Assembly: GCA_018524725.1 (NCBI GenBank)
Contig: JAEUWP010000592.1
Span: forward strand, 1 to 50,621
From: Podaxis mareebaensis
Taxonomy: Eukaryota > Basidiomycota > Agaricomycetes > Agaricales > Agaricaceae
DNA length: 50,621 nt
Direction of reading: 5' to 3'
In this document: piece by piece, positions 1-11,485 of the stretch
Position numbering within the stretch: the stretch's first letter is position 1
How the letters are laid out: each line of letters opens with the position of its first letter
Position numbers and translations under genes: made by a program
Notes under the pieces: model-generated
Databases searched by the model: none
Told to the model about the DNA's origin: nothing
What the model saw: the letters and a program-made list of their open reading frames with translations, nothing else

Positions 1-102
1 TAGTAAGACTATGTTAAGTTCAGATATAAGTCATAAAAGAGTCTAAAATGTTACAAAAAAAGGAGTTAGAAGTGCAACGAAATTGGGATAATATGGGACT
101 TA

Positions 103-3100
103 CTAATTATTGTGAGACACCTTGGAAGACTTCTGGGATGGTTTGCGTTCAGTGGCCTTTCGCTTCTGTAAACCCTCCTGAGTTGCTGTGGACGTAGATG
201 ATACAGGCTTCTTCATCTTTGCTGGTACAGAAGCCTGGCATCCCGATTTCCCTGTGGAATCCAAATGCTTCGATGATCCCTGCAAAGAACCTGAAACACT
301 GCGTGACACAGTTTGAGACGTAGGATGGGAAGGATGGGAAGGCTCAAGCAATGGTGACAAGCTTCGGAGGTCAGTTATCTTGCCCCAACCTGCAATGATA
401 TTAGTATCATCATCGGGCTCACTTTCACTACAGGTGCCCTCCAAGATGTTTGCTCGGGGATCATTGTCATCCTCAGCACACTCCATGGTCCTCCGTCCTC
501 ACTTAACATACTCCATCGCAGCTTCAATAATGTCTCCCATTTCATCCACAGGGATTAGATTGACCAAGGCGACATATTGCAGAGTCTCACATCCCCAAGT
601 TTGTAGTGAGAATGACGTATGTCCTGTTGTTTCAATGCCCTTGCTGTTAACCTGAGGGACATACCTGATTGTCAGGATGTTCTTCTGCTGCACCTCATGG
701 ACATTCTTGACAGTTATACTGCCATTGGCCCAGAGGCTCAGTGCTCATTCAGCCTTTGTGTAAGGGAATAATCAGAATATGGAGTGCAACTGAGAGTAAG
801 GAAACCTCACCGCAGCAGCAGCTAATGCAAGGGCACCACGAGGGTGTTCATCCTTGTTGGACACTAAGCCATCAACCCACTCAGTCCCTTCAACTAGCTT
901 GAGGTGGGCAGCGAATGTTCATAGAATGAGTTCATTCTGGAATTGGCCATGAAATTTCTTGGCAAAAGTATAAGCACTGTGGAGCAACAACAAAACAAAG
1001 TACTTACCTTAGGAATATTGCCGCTTGCATGGCTGTAAATGAATCATTGCTGTTTGAGCTGGTGAGCAGCCCACTGCCACCGTTTGCTATCTGAGTCACC
1101 AAAGGCTGTGTTCATGTCAAAAAATTCAATGAGTGGCCAAACGGCACTATGCTGAATGTTTGTCCACCAGGTGTCACTAAATTGTTGTATTGCCTATCAT
1201 GATAATAAATCATATCAGAGTAAGGCCAGCATGAGGAATATCATGAGTACTTACAAGCTGGAATTCTGCACTCTTCTTTTCCTGCATGAGTTTATAATCG
1301 TCGCCTGCGTAGATTCGGCCAATTGTTTCAATGGCTTCGATGAGGGTTTGGGCTTCAGGCTTCCATGGGTTTGCCTGAGCAGCCATCCAACAGAGGAGGG
1401 TCGGGAGGATCTTCTTGGTGAATACATCTCGAATCACCGAGGGAAGTTGGCCAGTCTTGATGTGCTCACGCTGGCCTTTCTCGTCGTCATCTTCAACTTT
1501 GACCAAAGCCTGGAACACAAGCTGAGTAGGAATACAGCAATCCATAAATCACTAACTTCGCTGGTAAGGCGCTGCTTTCCCTTTACTGGGCTACCTGCTG
1601 CATACCTTTGCTCAGCGCCATCCCTTTCATCATTGTCTGAAATCCCACTGTCTTCATCTTCATAGTCTTTGTCAGCTTCAGTGATTGCAGCGAGGGGAGC
1701 GGGAGTTCGAGGCTGAGCAAGGTCAGAGGATTTGCGAGTAGGAGCCATAGCAACTGGCTTAGCCTTTTCCTTAGTCTTGGACCTGAAAGACAGTCAGCAA
1801 TCTGATATCAGAACAAGCAAAGCATAGTGTGAATGAAGTAGAGCAGGGAATGAGTACGTACGCAATCTTGTCACCTCTGTGGGTAGCTTTGACTATTTTA
1901 GGTGCCACCTCGTGTCCGCCACGTGTCAGATCAACAAACGAACAAAGGAAGCAGCGGCTCTCACCTTGTCTCTGTTTGCATCCTTCGTACCTGCCCGTCC
2001 TTTCCCCCTGTCCTTTGCGTCCTCTTGCTTTCTTGACTTGTGGACTACAGGGACCTCCTCTTCGTCGTCAGAGTCTGATTCAGACTAGAGAGCTGGTAAG
2101 TCAGTATGTCCTCTCTTTGATGATCAAAAACTAACTATCTCCATGACCATCTCATCCTCCGCTACTTCTGTCATTGAAGGGATGGCTTTCTTCACAGGTT
2201 TCTGTGGGGCTGTCTTGACGGGTGGCATTTCCGATGTGGGCTTGCGAGCTTTCTTCTTAGGAGGTGGAACTTTGGCTACAGAGTCGGCATCTGAGTCCTA
2301 AGAGGTTGAAGTTGTGGTAAGTTCAATTTTAACATGCTCAGACCCGTGACTCACAGATTCTTGAATTGTAGAATAATGCTGTTTTGACTTTGACACAGGG
2401 ACTTCTGCTTGAATAACAGTTAGAATTCCACTGTGACAATGAAGGCAGCCACTTTACCTCCAATATCCTCGTCAATGTCCATGTCCATCGTGGACACTGT
2501 GCCCTTCTGTCTGTTGTCCATAATGTTTTCATTGGTGTTGCTCTCTTCAACGCAATCTCCGCTGCTGCTGTTGTTTTCATTGTTGGTCTCGTCACCCTTG
2601 GTTTCATCATCCTTGACTTCATCATCCTTGACTTCATCGTCCTTGACTTCATCATCCTCGACTTCGTCATCCTTGACTTCATCATCCTCGACTTCGTCGT
2701 CCTCGACTCCATCATCCTCGACTTCATCACCCACATCATCTTGTGTCTCCATTTTCTCTTCATCAGCATCAGAACCTTTCCCTGCACCTTCCAAGTTCAG
2801 ATTTGTCTCTCATAGTTCCTGTATGGCATTATGAAGGTTAATATCATGTCCCTTTCCCTTCTTTCGGACTGTGCCCTCGATGTCAGTCAGTGCTTCAACT
2901 TCTGAACCCTCGGACTCAGGTACATGTGCCACAGGCTGTTTCACCACCTTCTGGGCACGGGCCACAACACGCTTTGATGACTTAGCCTTTTTTGACTTGG
3001 AGGGTTCTCCTGGCGTGTCATTATTGGCATAGTCAGCAGCGCCTTTGTTCTCAACACATGCGACACGCTTCAACTTTTCCTGAAGCTCCGCTGTTGTTTG

Positions 3101-3217
3101 AACTTTCTTTTTTGGGGTCTTCTTCGCCTTCTTCACCTTTCCATCTTCAGTAATAAGGTCAACCAACCCAGGCTGGGCTTTTATCCCAGTGGTTGCTGAT
3201 CGAAGTCCCGTTCGCAT
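103..3217 (-). pseudogene. Decayed multi-exon gene, uncharacterised agaricomycete protein family
   Basis: I do not recognise a named domain. Read on the minus strand from an ATG at 3217, the N-terminal half is lysine-rich and then strongly acidic (pentad repeats at about 2595-2735). A further basic/acidic exon lies near 2300-2140 and an SDSDDEEE stretch near 2080. The C-terminal half is ordered, with motifs such as LCWMAAQANPWKPE, TIGRIYAGDDY, HPRGALALAAA and ALSLWANGS, spread over exons at about 1545-1260, 1180-1015, 990-815, 745-500 and 486-103. These resemble proteins I associate with ectomycorrhizal agaricomycetes. The gene is dead. In-frame stops are seen at 2810-2812, near 1047, near 935, near 739 and at 499-501; those at 739 and 499 sit where CGA (Arg) would fit. 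Each stop is followed by frame-consistent coding sequence. It is divergent from the Plavaka gene, so it could be an accessory ORF of that element or a neighbouring host gene. Confidence 0.5.
2595..2735 (-). repeat. 15-bp tandem repeat encoding acidic pentads (D-D-E-V-K/E)
   Basis: About nine tandem 15-bp units encode the pentad DDEVK or DDEVE on the minus strand. Single-base differences between units swap K for E. The repeat lies in the disordered acidic part of the minus-strand pseudogene and is probably a slippage-prone linker. Confidence 0.7.
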
Positions 3218-3511
3218 GTCCTTCTAACTTTTAAGTTCAGCATGTGTCAGGAATGGGTTTCTTGAGCAGACACTCACGTATTTAGGTTGTTCGCAAGAAG
3301 TGGGGTGGCAGTAGCACTAAGCTGGAACTTCGTAAAGGATGATTTGGGGATGTGGTACAATGTGGTGCTACCACTGAATTACATGTCTGAATGACCGGAC
3401 AGGACTGGTCACGTGCACTTCAGACTTAGCGATTTTAGTAAGTTATCCACCACATCTTTGATCTATAAAGTATGCCCTGCCTCACCTCAAAGCCTCGCCA
3501 ACCCAACACAC
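3218..3511. promoter_or_regulatory. Shared upstream region between divergent genes
   Basis: This stretch of 294 bp separates the minus-strand ATG (3217) from the plus-strand ATG (3512). It must have held both promoters if both genes were once expressed. I see no clear TATA box or terminal inverted repeat. Confidence 0.3.
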
Positions 3512-6500
3512 ATGAATTCACGCAGGTCTAACTTTGATACTAAATGTCCCGCTCCCCAATGCAAGCAATGGTGTCGAGGTATGACTGGATTTCAGGCAGC
3601 ACCTTGAGTATGGCCACAAGGACATGTCTGCTATTGAGAAGGCAGCTCTACTCCAACTTGTACATTGTTCACCAGAGTGCAAACTTGCTGTACTCACACT
3701 GGGTTATCTTCTTTCATATTAGGTTACTGATGGTGCAAACAATTCAGGCACCGACGAGCCACCACAACTTCAAGTTAATCCAGCTGCTGCAGATGCTGCC
3801 AGTGCCAGCCTTGGCAGCTGCAACTCCCCATTGTACTCTCCTATGCCAACAACCTCTCCCCCTCGTTCAACTGATAGCCTGTCAATTGCATCCGCAGACT
3901 TTGAGGATACAAGCATCGTTGAACAAGATTTCTCTTGGGATCATGTTCCCATATTTTGGTATGATTGCAGTGATATGGGCCTTTCATCTACAAGCTCTGC
4001 CAGCTACGAGTCTGATGGTCTGATTGCGTCTGTCTCTTCCTCTGATGGAACTGGGTCAGCTGGTGGAGGACCTGATGTTCGTCCCAGTGAGTTCTTAGCT
4101 CGTGTTATATGTAACAAATATTGATTAAATAAAATACCCACAGATGGGCTTCACTCACCAGCAAGATCAATCTCACCAGATTTACCAGCCTCGGATAGTG
4201 ATGATGACACAGATGGTCCAGTTCGCCGAGTATACCACAGCAAATTGACAGGTCAGTGCTCCTGTTTCAATAACTGCTGGTTTATTGTCACCTCATTTGT
4301 ATAATACCTAGGCGTTATATGTGAAAAAAATGATGATATGATTCCAGCCACTGACAATCCGGCCAGTGACTGGTTTCCCTTCGAAAATCAAGTTCAATTC
4401 GAGACTGCTGATTTTCTGTACCACCGTGCTGAGATGTCTGGAGGTGACATTGATGCATTACTCCAAATATGGGATGCCTCGCTTGCTGCCCATGGTGAAC
4501 GTGCACCATTCCCGAATCACAGAGCACTATATTGCCAAATCGATGCTATCCCTTATGGTGATGTGCCTTGGAAGACATTTACCGTCAGCTATATGGGAGA
4601 AAATCCGTTTGAAGGGTCAGGACCTTCGTGGATGACTGATGATCAGGTGGTATGGTACCGGGATCCATTGCTTGTTCTGAAAAGAATGATAGCAAATCCT
4701 GACTTTGACAAGGAGTTCGACTATGTACCCTACCATGAGTACATCAATGGTGTGCACCAATTCCGAGACTTCATGTCAGGAAATTGGGCTTGGAAGCAGG
4801 CGGTATGTGGATTGCTCATTAGATGGAAAAGTACTGATCACTACTTTCACAGGATTTGATAAGTCGTAATCCTGAAAACGAGGGCGCATTCTTTGTTCCG
4901 ATTATCCTTGGGAGTGACAAGACCACGGTATCAGTAGCAACGGGCAACAATGAATATTGGCTGGTCTATCTCTCGATCGGTAACATTCATAATACCACTT
5001 GCTGCACTCACCGAGATGGGATCACAGTTATAGCATTCTTAGCTATCCCGAAAGGTAGGTAATGTTTGAACCAATTATGATGAAATACCACCTTTACTCA
5101 CTCATAATCCAGCTGAAAAAGAGCATTGCAAAACAAACGAGTATCGTAAATTCCGCTGCCAACTGTTTCATGAATCAATGTCTCGAATTCTTCACTTGAC
5201 CCGTGCAGCCATGACCACACCAATACAAGTCCAGTGTCCAGACAGCAATTTTTGTCGAGTGGTGTTTGGCCTTGGGCCTTACATTGCTGATTACCCCGAA
5301 CAGTGTTTTCTTTCCAGTGTTGTTCAACAGTGGTGCCTGAAGTGAGTGCTTAAGTAACCCTGACTTCAATGTTCTCTTACACTGGGTGTTCATTGCTGGC
5401 AGATGCTTGGCACCCACAAAGAATCTTGATGGAAATTTACAAACAATTACCCCACGAACGGTGAAACACACCACTCAAGTAGTATCTGATTTTGAATTGG
5501 TTGATGCATGGGATGAATATGGTATGGTTGGTGATGTTGTGGTAAGTATCATTTCCGCCCATGTTAGAGAACTGTATCATGTCATAATCCTGGGTTACAG
5601 CTGTTCATGGAGGATTTCCCCCGTGCTGACATACATGAGCTGATATCCCCTGATATACTCCACCAAGTAATCAAAGGAACTTTCAAGGACCACATTGTTA
5701 CCTGGACTGATCAATACTTCACCATCACTCATGGAAGTCGACAAGGCAAAGTTGTCAAGGACTTCATTGATAAGTGGTGAGCCGTCAACTTAGAAATAGC
5801 TCTCAATTATACTCACTTATTTATAGTATTGCCATTGTTCCTCCATTCTCAGGTTTACAACGATTTTCTCAAGGTCATGACTTCAAGCAGTGGACCGGTG
5901 ATGATTCAAGAGCGCTCATGAAGGTAGGATTTCAAATTTTTATCCCCCATTTGTAACTCAGGACTCCCACAAAGGTTTACTTACCTGCTCTAAGGGGTCA
6001 AGTACCACGCAAAATGCTACGTGTGATCCGTGCATTACTCGAGTTTTGTTACATTGTCCGGAGAGATGCCCAAGATGACCTTTCTTTACAGGCCCTCGAA
6101 GATGCGCTTTCATGTTTCCATCAGCATCATGAGATATATGTTGAAACCGGTGTTCGTAAACCAGATTCATGTCCACCGCATCAACATTCTTTAGTGCACC
6201 ATGCCCGAGCTATTCGCCTCTTTGGTTCTCTCAATGGCATATGTTCTTCGTTGACAGAATCAAAACACATCGATGCTGTCAAGAAACCCTGGAGGCGATC
6301 CAACTGCTTCAATGCACTTAAGCAAATACTTACAACAAATACTCGCCTTGACAAACTTTGAGCTGCTCGGATTGAATTCACACGATGCTGTATGCTTCGT
6401 CCGATGATGGATAATACTTCACGGTGTGAGTGGACTTGTTTTTAATGTGCAACACCAGCTCACACACAAGTACAGTCTCAATCCCAGTTTCTGGTTTTGA

Positions 6501-7307
6501 TGTGCCACCCGAATCAGATCAACAAGATGGTGATGACGAGGAAGCTGTAGATGAACCTGAGTCTGAGCCATACATCAAGCTCGCGCAGCCTAGTAGTATC
6601 ATCGGTATGACAGACTTCACCCTCACAAATGAATTATCTGATTGCCATTGTCAGCACAAAACCTTGAGCCTATTGACGTTGCCAATCGCCTTCAACTCCC
6701 TCAGTTTCCCCAACTCCTTTCCCATTACCTGGCTGACCATTCAGAGTTTTGGGATTCGGCCTCAGGTGGAGATCTGGAGAGGCTCCCTCGCCTCCAGCTG
6801 AATCTCTACCCATCCACTGTGGCCACTTTCCACGCACCAAGTGATCATTCAGGGACTGCAGGGATGCATCGAGAGCGTATTCGTGCTGTTGACTCATGGA
6901 TGGGGGGAAGTGCCTGGTATGACATTGTGTTCATCTGGAATGCAGTGAATGCCATGTCTATCTCAGATGGCTTGAAGATTGCACGGGTGAAACTATTCTT
7001 TTCTATAACCCTTCACAGGGGTTTGGAAGTCCACACCTGTGCTCTCGTGCACCACTTTGGGTATGTTGGAATGCGCATTGACGAAGATATGGGGATGTGG
7101 ACTGTCCGACCTCTCTTTCACGATTCCTCAAAGCCAAAGATGAGTATTATTCCTCTTGATGAAATAGTGCGTGCTGCACACCTAATCCCTGTCTATGATG
7201 AGGAGCCAATCCCACACACTTTTTCATTCACAGAAACTCTTGACCACTACCGTAAATTTTATGTTAATAAATTTGTTGATTACCATGCTTTTGAAATGGC
7301 CACTTAG
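3512..7307 (+). pseudogene. Plavaka-family DNA transposase, nearly complete
   Basis: The spliced product matches Plavaka transposases (CACTA-like DNA transposons of basidiomycetes) along almost its full length. Exons are approximately 3512-4086, 4144-4251, 4312-4802, 4853-5054, 5113-5341, 5403-5541, 5601-5776, 5827-5923, 5975-6423, about 6476-6604 and 6655-7307, joined by 50-60 bp GT..AG introns. Order: an N-terminal C2H2 finger (KCPAPQC...QHLEYGH), a Ser/acidic linker, then the family signatures DWFPFENQVQFETADFLYHR, FMSGNWAWKQA, ILGSDKTTVSVATG, GLGPYIADYPEQ, ELISPDILHQVIKGTFKDH, VPPFSGLQRF, TGDDSRALMKVYLPAL, SLTESKHIDAVKKPWRRS and, at the C-terminus, AHLIPVY and FYVNKFVDYHAFE. Two lesions are visible: a +1 frameshift inside the zinc finger near 3595, and an in-frame TGA at 6359-6361 (RLDKL*AAR), which fits CGA-to-TGA. 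I did not find convincing terminal inverted repeats. Confidence 0.88.
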
Positions 7308-7827
7308 ATCATTCTTTACCTTAGATAGCCTTTCGCTTTCTCTTACTACTAGGATGTATCTACTAGGTATTTGTATTACCTGACTTACACCCACCATATC
7401 CTGGATTCACATTCCAGGTTTGGGACAAATCAATGCAAGATCTTGTCACTGTCACGCCAATCCGCCAACCTTTCCCTGCACCACCACCGCTCATTGTCCA
7501 CATTCTAGCTATCACCTGTAAGTGTTCATACCTATCTCTATACTAACCTTTTCTTTTTGTGTGTCAAACCCATGTCCTCCAATGCTCCCTCCTCCCACCT
7601 AGAGATGTCGAGATGATGAGCCTCGTCAATATCTGTACCTGCACCGACTGGAGCTCCACGGGCAAGATCACACAATAATTTGCCTACTACAGTCGTATGT
7701 TTGCTGGTGTTCATGGTAAATTTCCCTCTAACCTTCCTCAGACCCCCCATAATCCACAAACTAGGGATCCTTTTACGGTCACAAGAAAGTAGCAAGGATC
7801 AGCACTTGCTTTATTACCCATCTCTTC
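7308..7827 (+). other. Spacer with possible cyclin 5' exon remnant
   Basis: No intact gene is visible. A short plus-strand frame near 7640-7700 reads VPAPTGAPRARSHNNLPTTVV, which could be the N-terminal leader of the cyclin pseudogene that follows. The rest holds nothing I can name. Confidence 0.25.
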
Positions 7828-8646
7828 GCATGCCCTGAAAACCCTCTGACATCTGGTGTGACTGCTATCCATGGTAAACTCCACTACTTCATTGCATACG
7901 CCCTTCATCGGACAAAGCTGCACATTGTGGTTACCTTTGCCGCATTGGTCCTGCTCCAGTGCCTTGAGGCAAGGTTTCCCACTGCGTGGGGATCATCGGG
8001 ACATCGACTCTTCATCTCCGCTTTCATGATAACCTCTAAGGTCATCTGTGACGATACGTATTTGAACAAATCTTGGGCAATCGTGGCTCAGGGAATGTTC
8101 AGTTTACGGGAGGTCAACCAAATGGAGTGGGAAATGTGCGGCTATCTCGACTGGGAAATCAATATCGACAACAATACCCTAATAAACTTCGAGGCAGCAT
8201 TACGATGAGATTTCAGCACAGATAGTGATCACTATCTGAACTACCCTAACGTGATGGTCTTGAGGAGAGCAGCCAGGGCTGCCACCTCCACTTCTAACAC
8301 TCTGATGCTGGAGCCTTCCTCTACAACATCCCCTGTTCCCGGGCTCTCTACACAGCAAAACCCCACCCCCTCAAAAATCCAAGCCCCATAATCCCAACCG
8401 CCATCATTGTTGTCATTGCCATCACCATGGGGTCCTTCTGAAATGCCTGATACTCCTCCAGTGAGTTATTCCAACTCCTCGTCGCCTGCTTCATTGGGAT
8501 CTCCAGGTACACCTGTTCACGGAGAGACCTCAAATCCCCAAATCAAGGGTTTGGATCTGCCGCCTTGGTTTCGACTCGGAGAAGTTCCATCTGTGCATCC
8601 ACTCAAGGGGCAGATGTTTGCCTTTGCTCTTCCTTCACTATGGTGA
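7828..8646 (+). pseudogene. Pho80/PCL-type cyclin pseudogene
   Basis: The frame from about 7858 reads a fungal cyclin box: FIAYALHRTKLHIVVTFAAL, then LEARFPTAWGSSGHRLFISA, SKVICDDTYLNKSWAIVAQG and EMCGYLDWEI, the order and spacing of Pho85-class cyclins. The same frame continues past a TGA at 8206-8208 (after FEAALR) and a TAA near 8390 into a Ser/Pro-rich tail ending HPLKGQMFAFALPSLW and a stop at 8646. Such cyclins activate Pho85-like kinases in cell-cycle or phosphate control. The two in-frame stops, and the missing N-terminal exons, make this a relic. The tail is what I would expect for agaricomycete members, which supports one gene rather than two. Confidence 0.7.
7831..7870 (+). repeat. 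40-bp interspersed motif, copy 1
   Basis: This segment ends in ATCTGGTGTGACTGCTATCC. It is repeated at 8721-8760 (35 of 40 positions identical by eye) and, more diverged, at 11201-11240 and 11446-11485. Confidence 0.6.
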
Positions 8647-8674
8647 TACTAACTTATGCGCATTCCATGTATCC

Positions 8675-8760
8675 AGATCCCTTCTCACATATTTTGTACT
8701 CTGTCACCCACTGTTTTGTATGTCCTAAAACTCCTCTAACATCTGGTGTGACTGCTATCC
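8675..8760 (+). repeat. Interspersed motif, copy 2 with longer flank
   Basis: The 40-bp motif at 8721-8760 is preceded by GATCCCTTCTCAC and a TGTCAC block. Both are also found in the same order at 11391-11485, so the duplicated unit is about 85-95 bp here. Confidence 0.55.
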
Positions 8761-8789
8761 GCGGCCTGTATCACAGACATTTTTGTTTG

Positions 8790-9121
8790 TTGGTATGGCA
8801 CTGAATGTGACTACAATGCCATGGTTCTTGACTTGCGCCCTTCCCGAGTTGAGGACTTGCTCAACTTTTGCGAATGCAAGTCCAGCTTCAAGACTGTCCT
8901 GCCGCTCCTTTGGTGTGTCTTTCCTCTTTCGCTTCATTTGGCATTTCATGATCTTGTCCGTCACTTAGTAGGTGATATCTATGTTGGTATCAACACCATC
9001 TCTGGGAAAGAGGTTGCCATCAAGCTTGAGTCCGTCCTGGCAAGCACCCCATGCTTGAATACAAGTCCAACATTGGTCAGTCCCTATCATCAATTTCCCC
9101 AAGACAGCAAACTGATTAGTC
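8790..9121 (+). pseudogene. Casein kinase 1 fragments in scrambled order
   Basis: Two pieces of a CK1-type Ser/Thr kinase lie on the plus strand. The first, near 8790-8912, reads WYGTECDYNAMVLDL...VEDLLNFCE...SFKTVLPLLW, which corresponds to the hinge region of CK1 (family form GTECDYNAMVLDLLGPSLED). The second, near 8967-9085, reads GDIYVGINTISGKEVAIKLE, the glycine-loop and catalytic-lysine segment that should come before the first. A frameshift follows it (reading HPMLEYKS in the next frame). The order is therefore C-before-N within this stretch, and the catalytic loop and remaining lobes are absent. It lies between two cyclin relics and cannot encode an active kinase. Confidence 0.65.
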
Positions 9122-9127
9122 GGCACT

Positions 9128-10687
9128 CTTAGATTAAGTTGTCAAAACTCTCACTGAGATCTGGCATCTGCGTGACATACCTGCTGTCTTCCAGATGTTT
9201 GCCCATGCCGGTGTCATCATTGGCACATATCCAGAGGCTCAGAGTAAACATTGTACTTTCATATCTACTTTCATATCTTGTTACCACATGGCTGCATTGG
9301 CTCCCATTGTTGTGCTGTAAACTGGTCACCACTGTATGGATCTGATGTCTCAAAAGCCGCTTCCTGCATTGTGAACTGGTAGCCACTGTATGGGCCTGAT
9401 ATCTCAAAGGCCGTCACATCAATGTGGTCACCATAGTCTTCTTACACCACCACCAACTCGTCTCTGTTCTCTTCCTCATAAACTGTCACATCAACATCGG
9501 CGTAGACGTCTTCCTCCTCTCCCTCATTCTCCCCAGCCTTGATTTCTTCTTCACCTTCGTCATCATCCTCGTCTTCCCCGTCATCATCCTCACCCTCATC
9601 ATCCTCACCATCATGTCATCCTGCAGAAATGACCTAACGGCTAGTCTCACCCCAGTCAAGGGCTTTGTGCACGAGGTTCTTCGCCATTCTTGTAGACGAA
9701 CTTGTATTGGCAGTTTGTATTGCAGACATTGCTACCACCTCACCCCCATGCATTGAACCTCCAACAACAGTGCAAGAAACACCAATAGTAGCTTCGACTG
9801 CCTCAGTCGGCAGTCTCTCCTCACCTCTCCTTTGCCCTCAATGGACTTTCCTCGCCTCTCTCATCCTGGCCTTGAAATTCACTCAAGACAAACGCTACCC
9901 CAATAGAGCGTGGGCCAAACTATCCAGTCTTCTGGCACAGGAGATGGACATTGTGAATGCCCCCTTGAAGAAGCTCTGGAGTTGCAGCTTTGGGTTGGTA
10001 AGGTCCCTGTTGCACAACCATCCCAACCAAGTCCGGTGACACCAGCAAACATACCCACAGGTTGTCCAGTGACTCGATCGCAGAGTGATGGTAATATCCT
10101 CAACCTACCGTCGACTCACTCGCCTTTTCTTGTCCGTCAAGAGCCTCGAATGCAGCCGATGGCTCCAAATAACCAATGACTTCTATATCGGTGTCCAATG
10201 ACTCTGCCTGCCGAAATGTTCTCATGGACATCCCCTACTGGTCATGCGGAAATGGCTCTGCACAGGATCTCACAGGTAATTCAGCAGGAAGTTCGCTTAT
10301 AGACTGTTGCTGATCCCTGCCTAGGAGCAATTACCTTTGCATGCAAGCACACCCCCATTCACAACGTATACTGATGTGCTTAGTCAGAGTCCGAGTCTGG
10401 ATAATCCTAGCCTTAGCTACTCTCCCTCATCAACAGAGTCACTGTCCAGTGATTGCACCACCCGAGGAACACACTCACCGATGAACCAATGGCCCGCGTA
10501 CTCCAACTCAACTTCTTCTACTGCAATAGAACTCTGGCCATACTCAGATGCCAGTGACACCACACAAGACACACAGATCTCCCCCCTGGGTTTCACAAAG
10601 AGCAGCCGGATTGTCCAGCCACCTGCAGTGTCCGAAAACCCCAGAGACCCTTGTTTCCTCCCTGGCACCATCGTAAACAGCGAATGA
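9128..10687 (+). pseudogene. Second cyclin pseudogene (G1/S Pas1-like)
   Basis: Pieces of one cyclin appear in order but in shifting frames. VVKTLTEIWHLRDIPAVFQ lies near 9135-9195. LTPVKGFVHEVLRHSCR lies near 9645-9700. FLASLILALKFTQDKRYPNR followed by AWAKLSSLLAQEM lies near 9850-9950. After a one-base shift near 9950 comes CECPLEEALELQLWVGK, which matches the cyclin form CERALGEALEWRLWVGK. A Ser/Pro-rich tail continues to 10179 and probably from 10337 to 10687 (SLSYSPSSTESLSSD). The C-rich CATCATCCTC tract near 9520-9620 interrupts the conserved parts. I take it as an inactivated member of the class of fungal cyclins that partner with Pho85-type kinases. The exon boundaries are uncertain. 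Confidence 0.6.
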
Positions 10688-11039
10688 TTCCTGCCGTCTC
10701 AATTTAGACATCCAATATGCCTGGCTCATGGAAAGTGAACTTCTTAAACCACTGTCCCTTGTATCCGAATAGCTGTTTATGTGATGTATGTGACATGTTC
10801 TCTCTGTGTTCCTAATCTCGTTTTCTCTCTCAAATCTGTTCAACCATTGTACCCTATATGCGTCACTTGAAACTTTTTTTTCCACCTGTGAAATCCAATG
10901 CTGATTGGGTGCTTGATGCGTGCTTTTCTCTTCTTTTTTTCTTATTCTCTATTTATTTCTCCTTTCCCCCTCTCTATCTCATGTGGGAACACACTGTAGA
11001 CTTTGCACGCCGCCCTCAGGAGATCACCAGGGACTCTGC

Positions 11040-11165
11040 TACACCAAGACTGAACGTGGCTACAGCAACATGGTTCTCAACTTGGCCCTTCCCTCAGGGA
11101 CTTGTGAGCTTCACAACCACTGGCCCGGCTGCAAGACTGTCCTCTGTCAAAGTGCACGGCCAAGC
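11040..11165 (+). pseudogene. Possible second casein kinase 1 relic
   Basis: The DNA around 11050-11145 (ACTGAACGTGGCTACAGC, CATGGTTCTCAACTTG, GCAAGACTGTCCT) parallels the CK1 hinge fragment at 8797-8905 base by base with indels, including the same start at the TEC/TER position and the same KTVL end. It is not an open frame of the kinase. The similarity could be partly chance, since only about 100 bp are involved. Confidence 0.35.
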
Positions 11166-11200
11166 CTGAGATAGAAATGGATGCACACTCAACATATTGA

Positions 11201-11485
11201 ACCACTGAAAGCCTTCAAACATCCGATATGACTGCTATCCATGCAGGATTTACAGCCTCCTCCCGTTTCCAGCCCCCCTGGATCTCGATTGTAGCAGTGC
11301 ATCGAGCAAAGCCTCTATGATGCCCTGCACCACTGCTCCTGGGAGTACACACGACTTTCTGCTAATTGAGTACTTAGGTCACTAGGTGAGAGATCCCTTC
11401 TCACGTAGTTTATATAGTGTCGCTCACATTACTTTATGCTGTCACCTGTCTGGAAACCCTCCAGAATCCAGTGTGACTGCTATCG
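11201..11485 (+). repeat. Interspersed motif, copies 3 and 4
   Basis: Copy 3 is at 11201-11240 (ends ATATGACTGCTATCC) and copy 4 at 11446-11485 (ends GTGTGACTGCTATCG). Copy 4 also keeps the upstream GATCCCTTCTCAC block (11392-11404) seen before copy 2. Confidence 0.5.

Noticed and set aside
3218..3511. Plavaka terminal inverted repeat
   Set aside because: I could not find a matching inverse sequence on the far side of the transposase gene.
9420..9615. Minus-strand acidic frame (GEDDEGEDDD... to RDELVVV)
   Set aside because: It lies opposite the CATCATCCTC low-complexity tract between two cyclin blocks and lacks a start or neighbouring exons on that strand.
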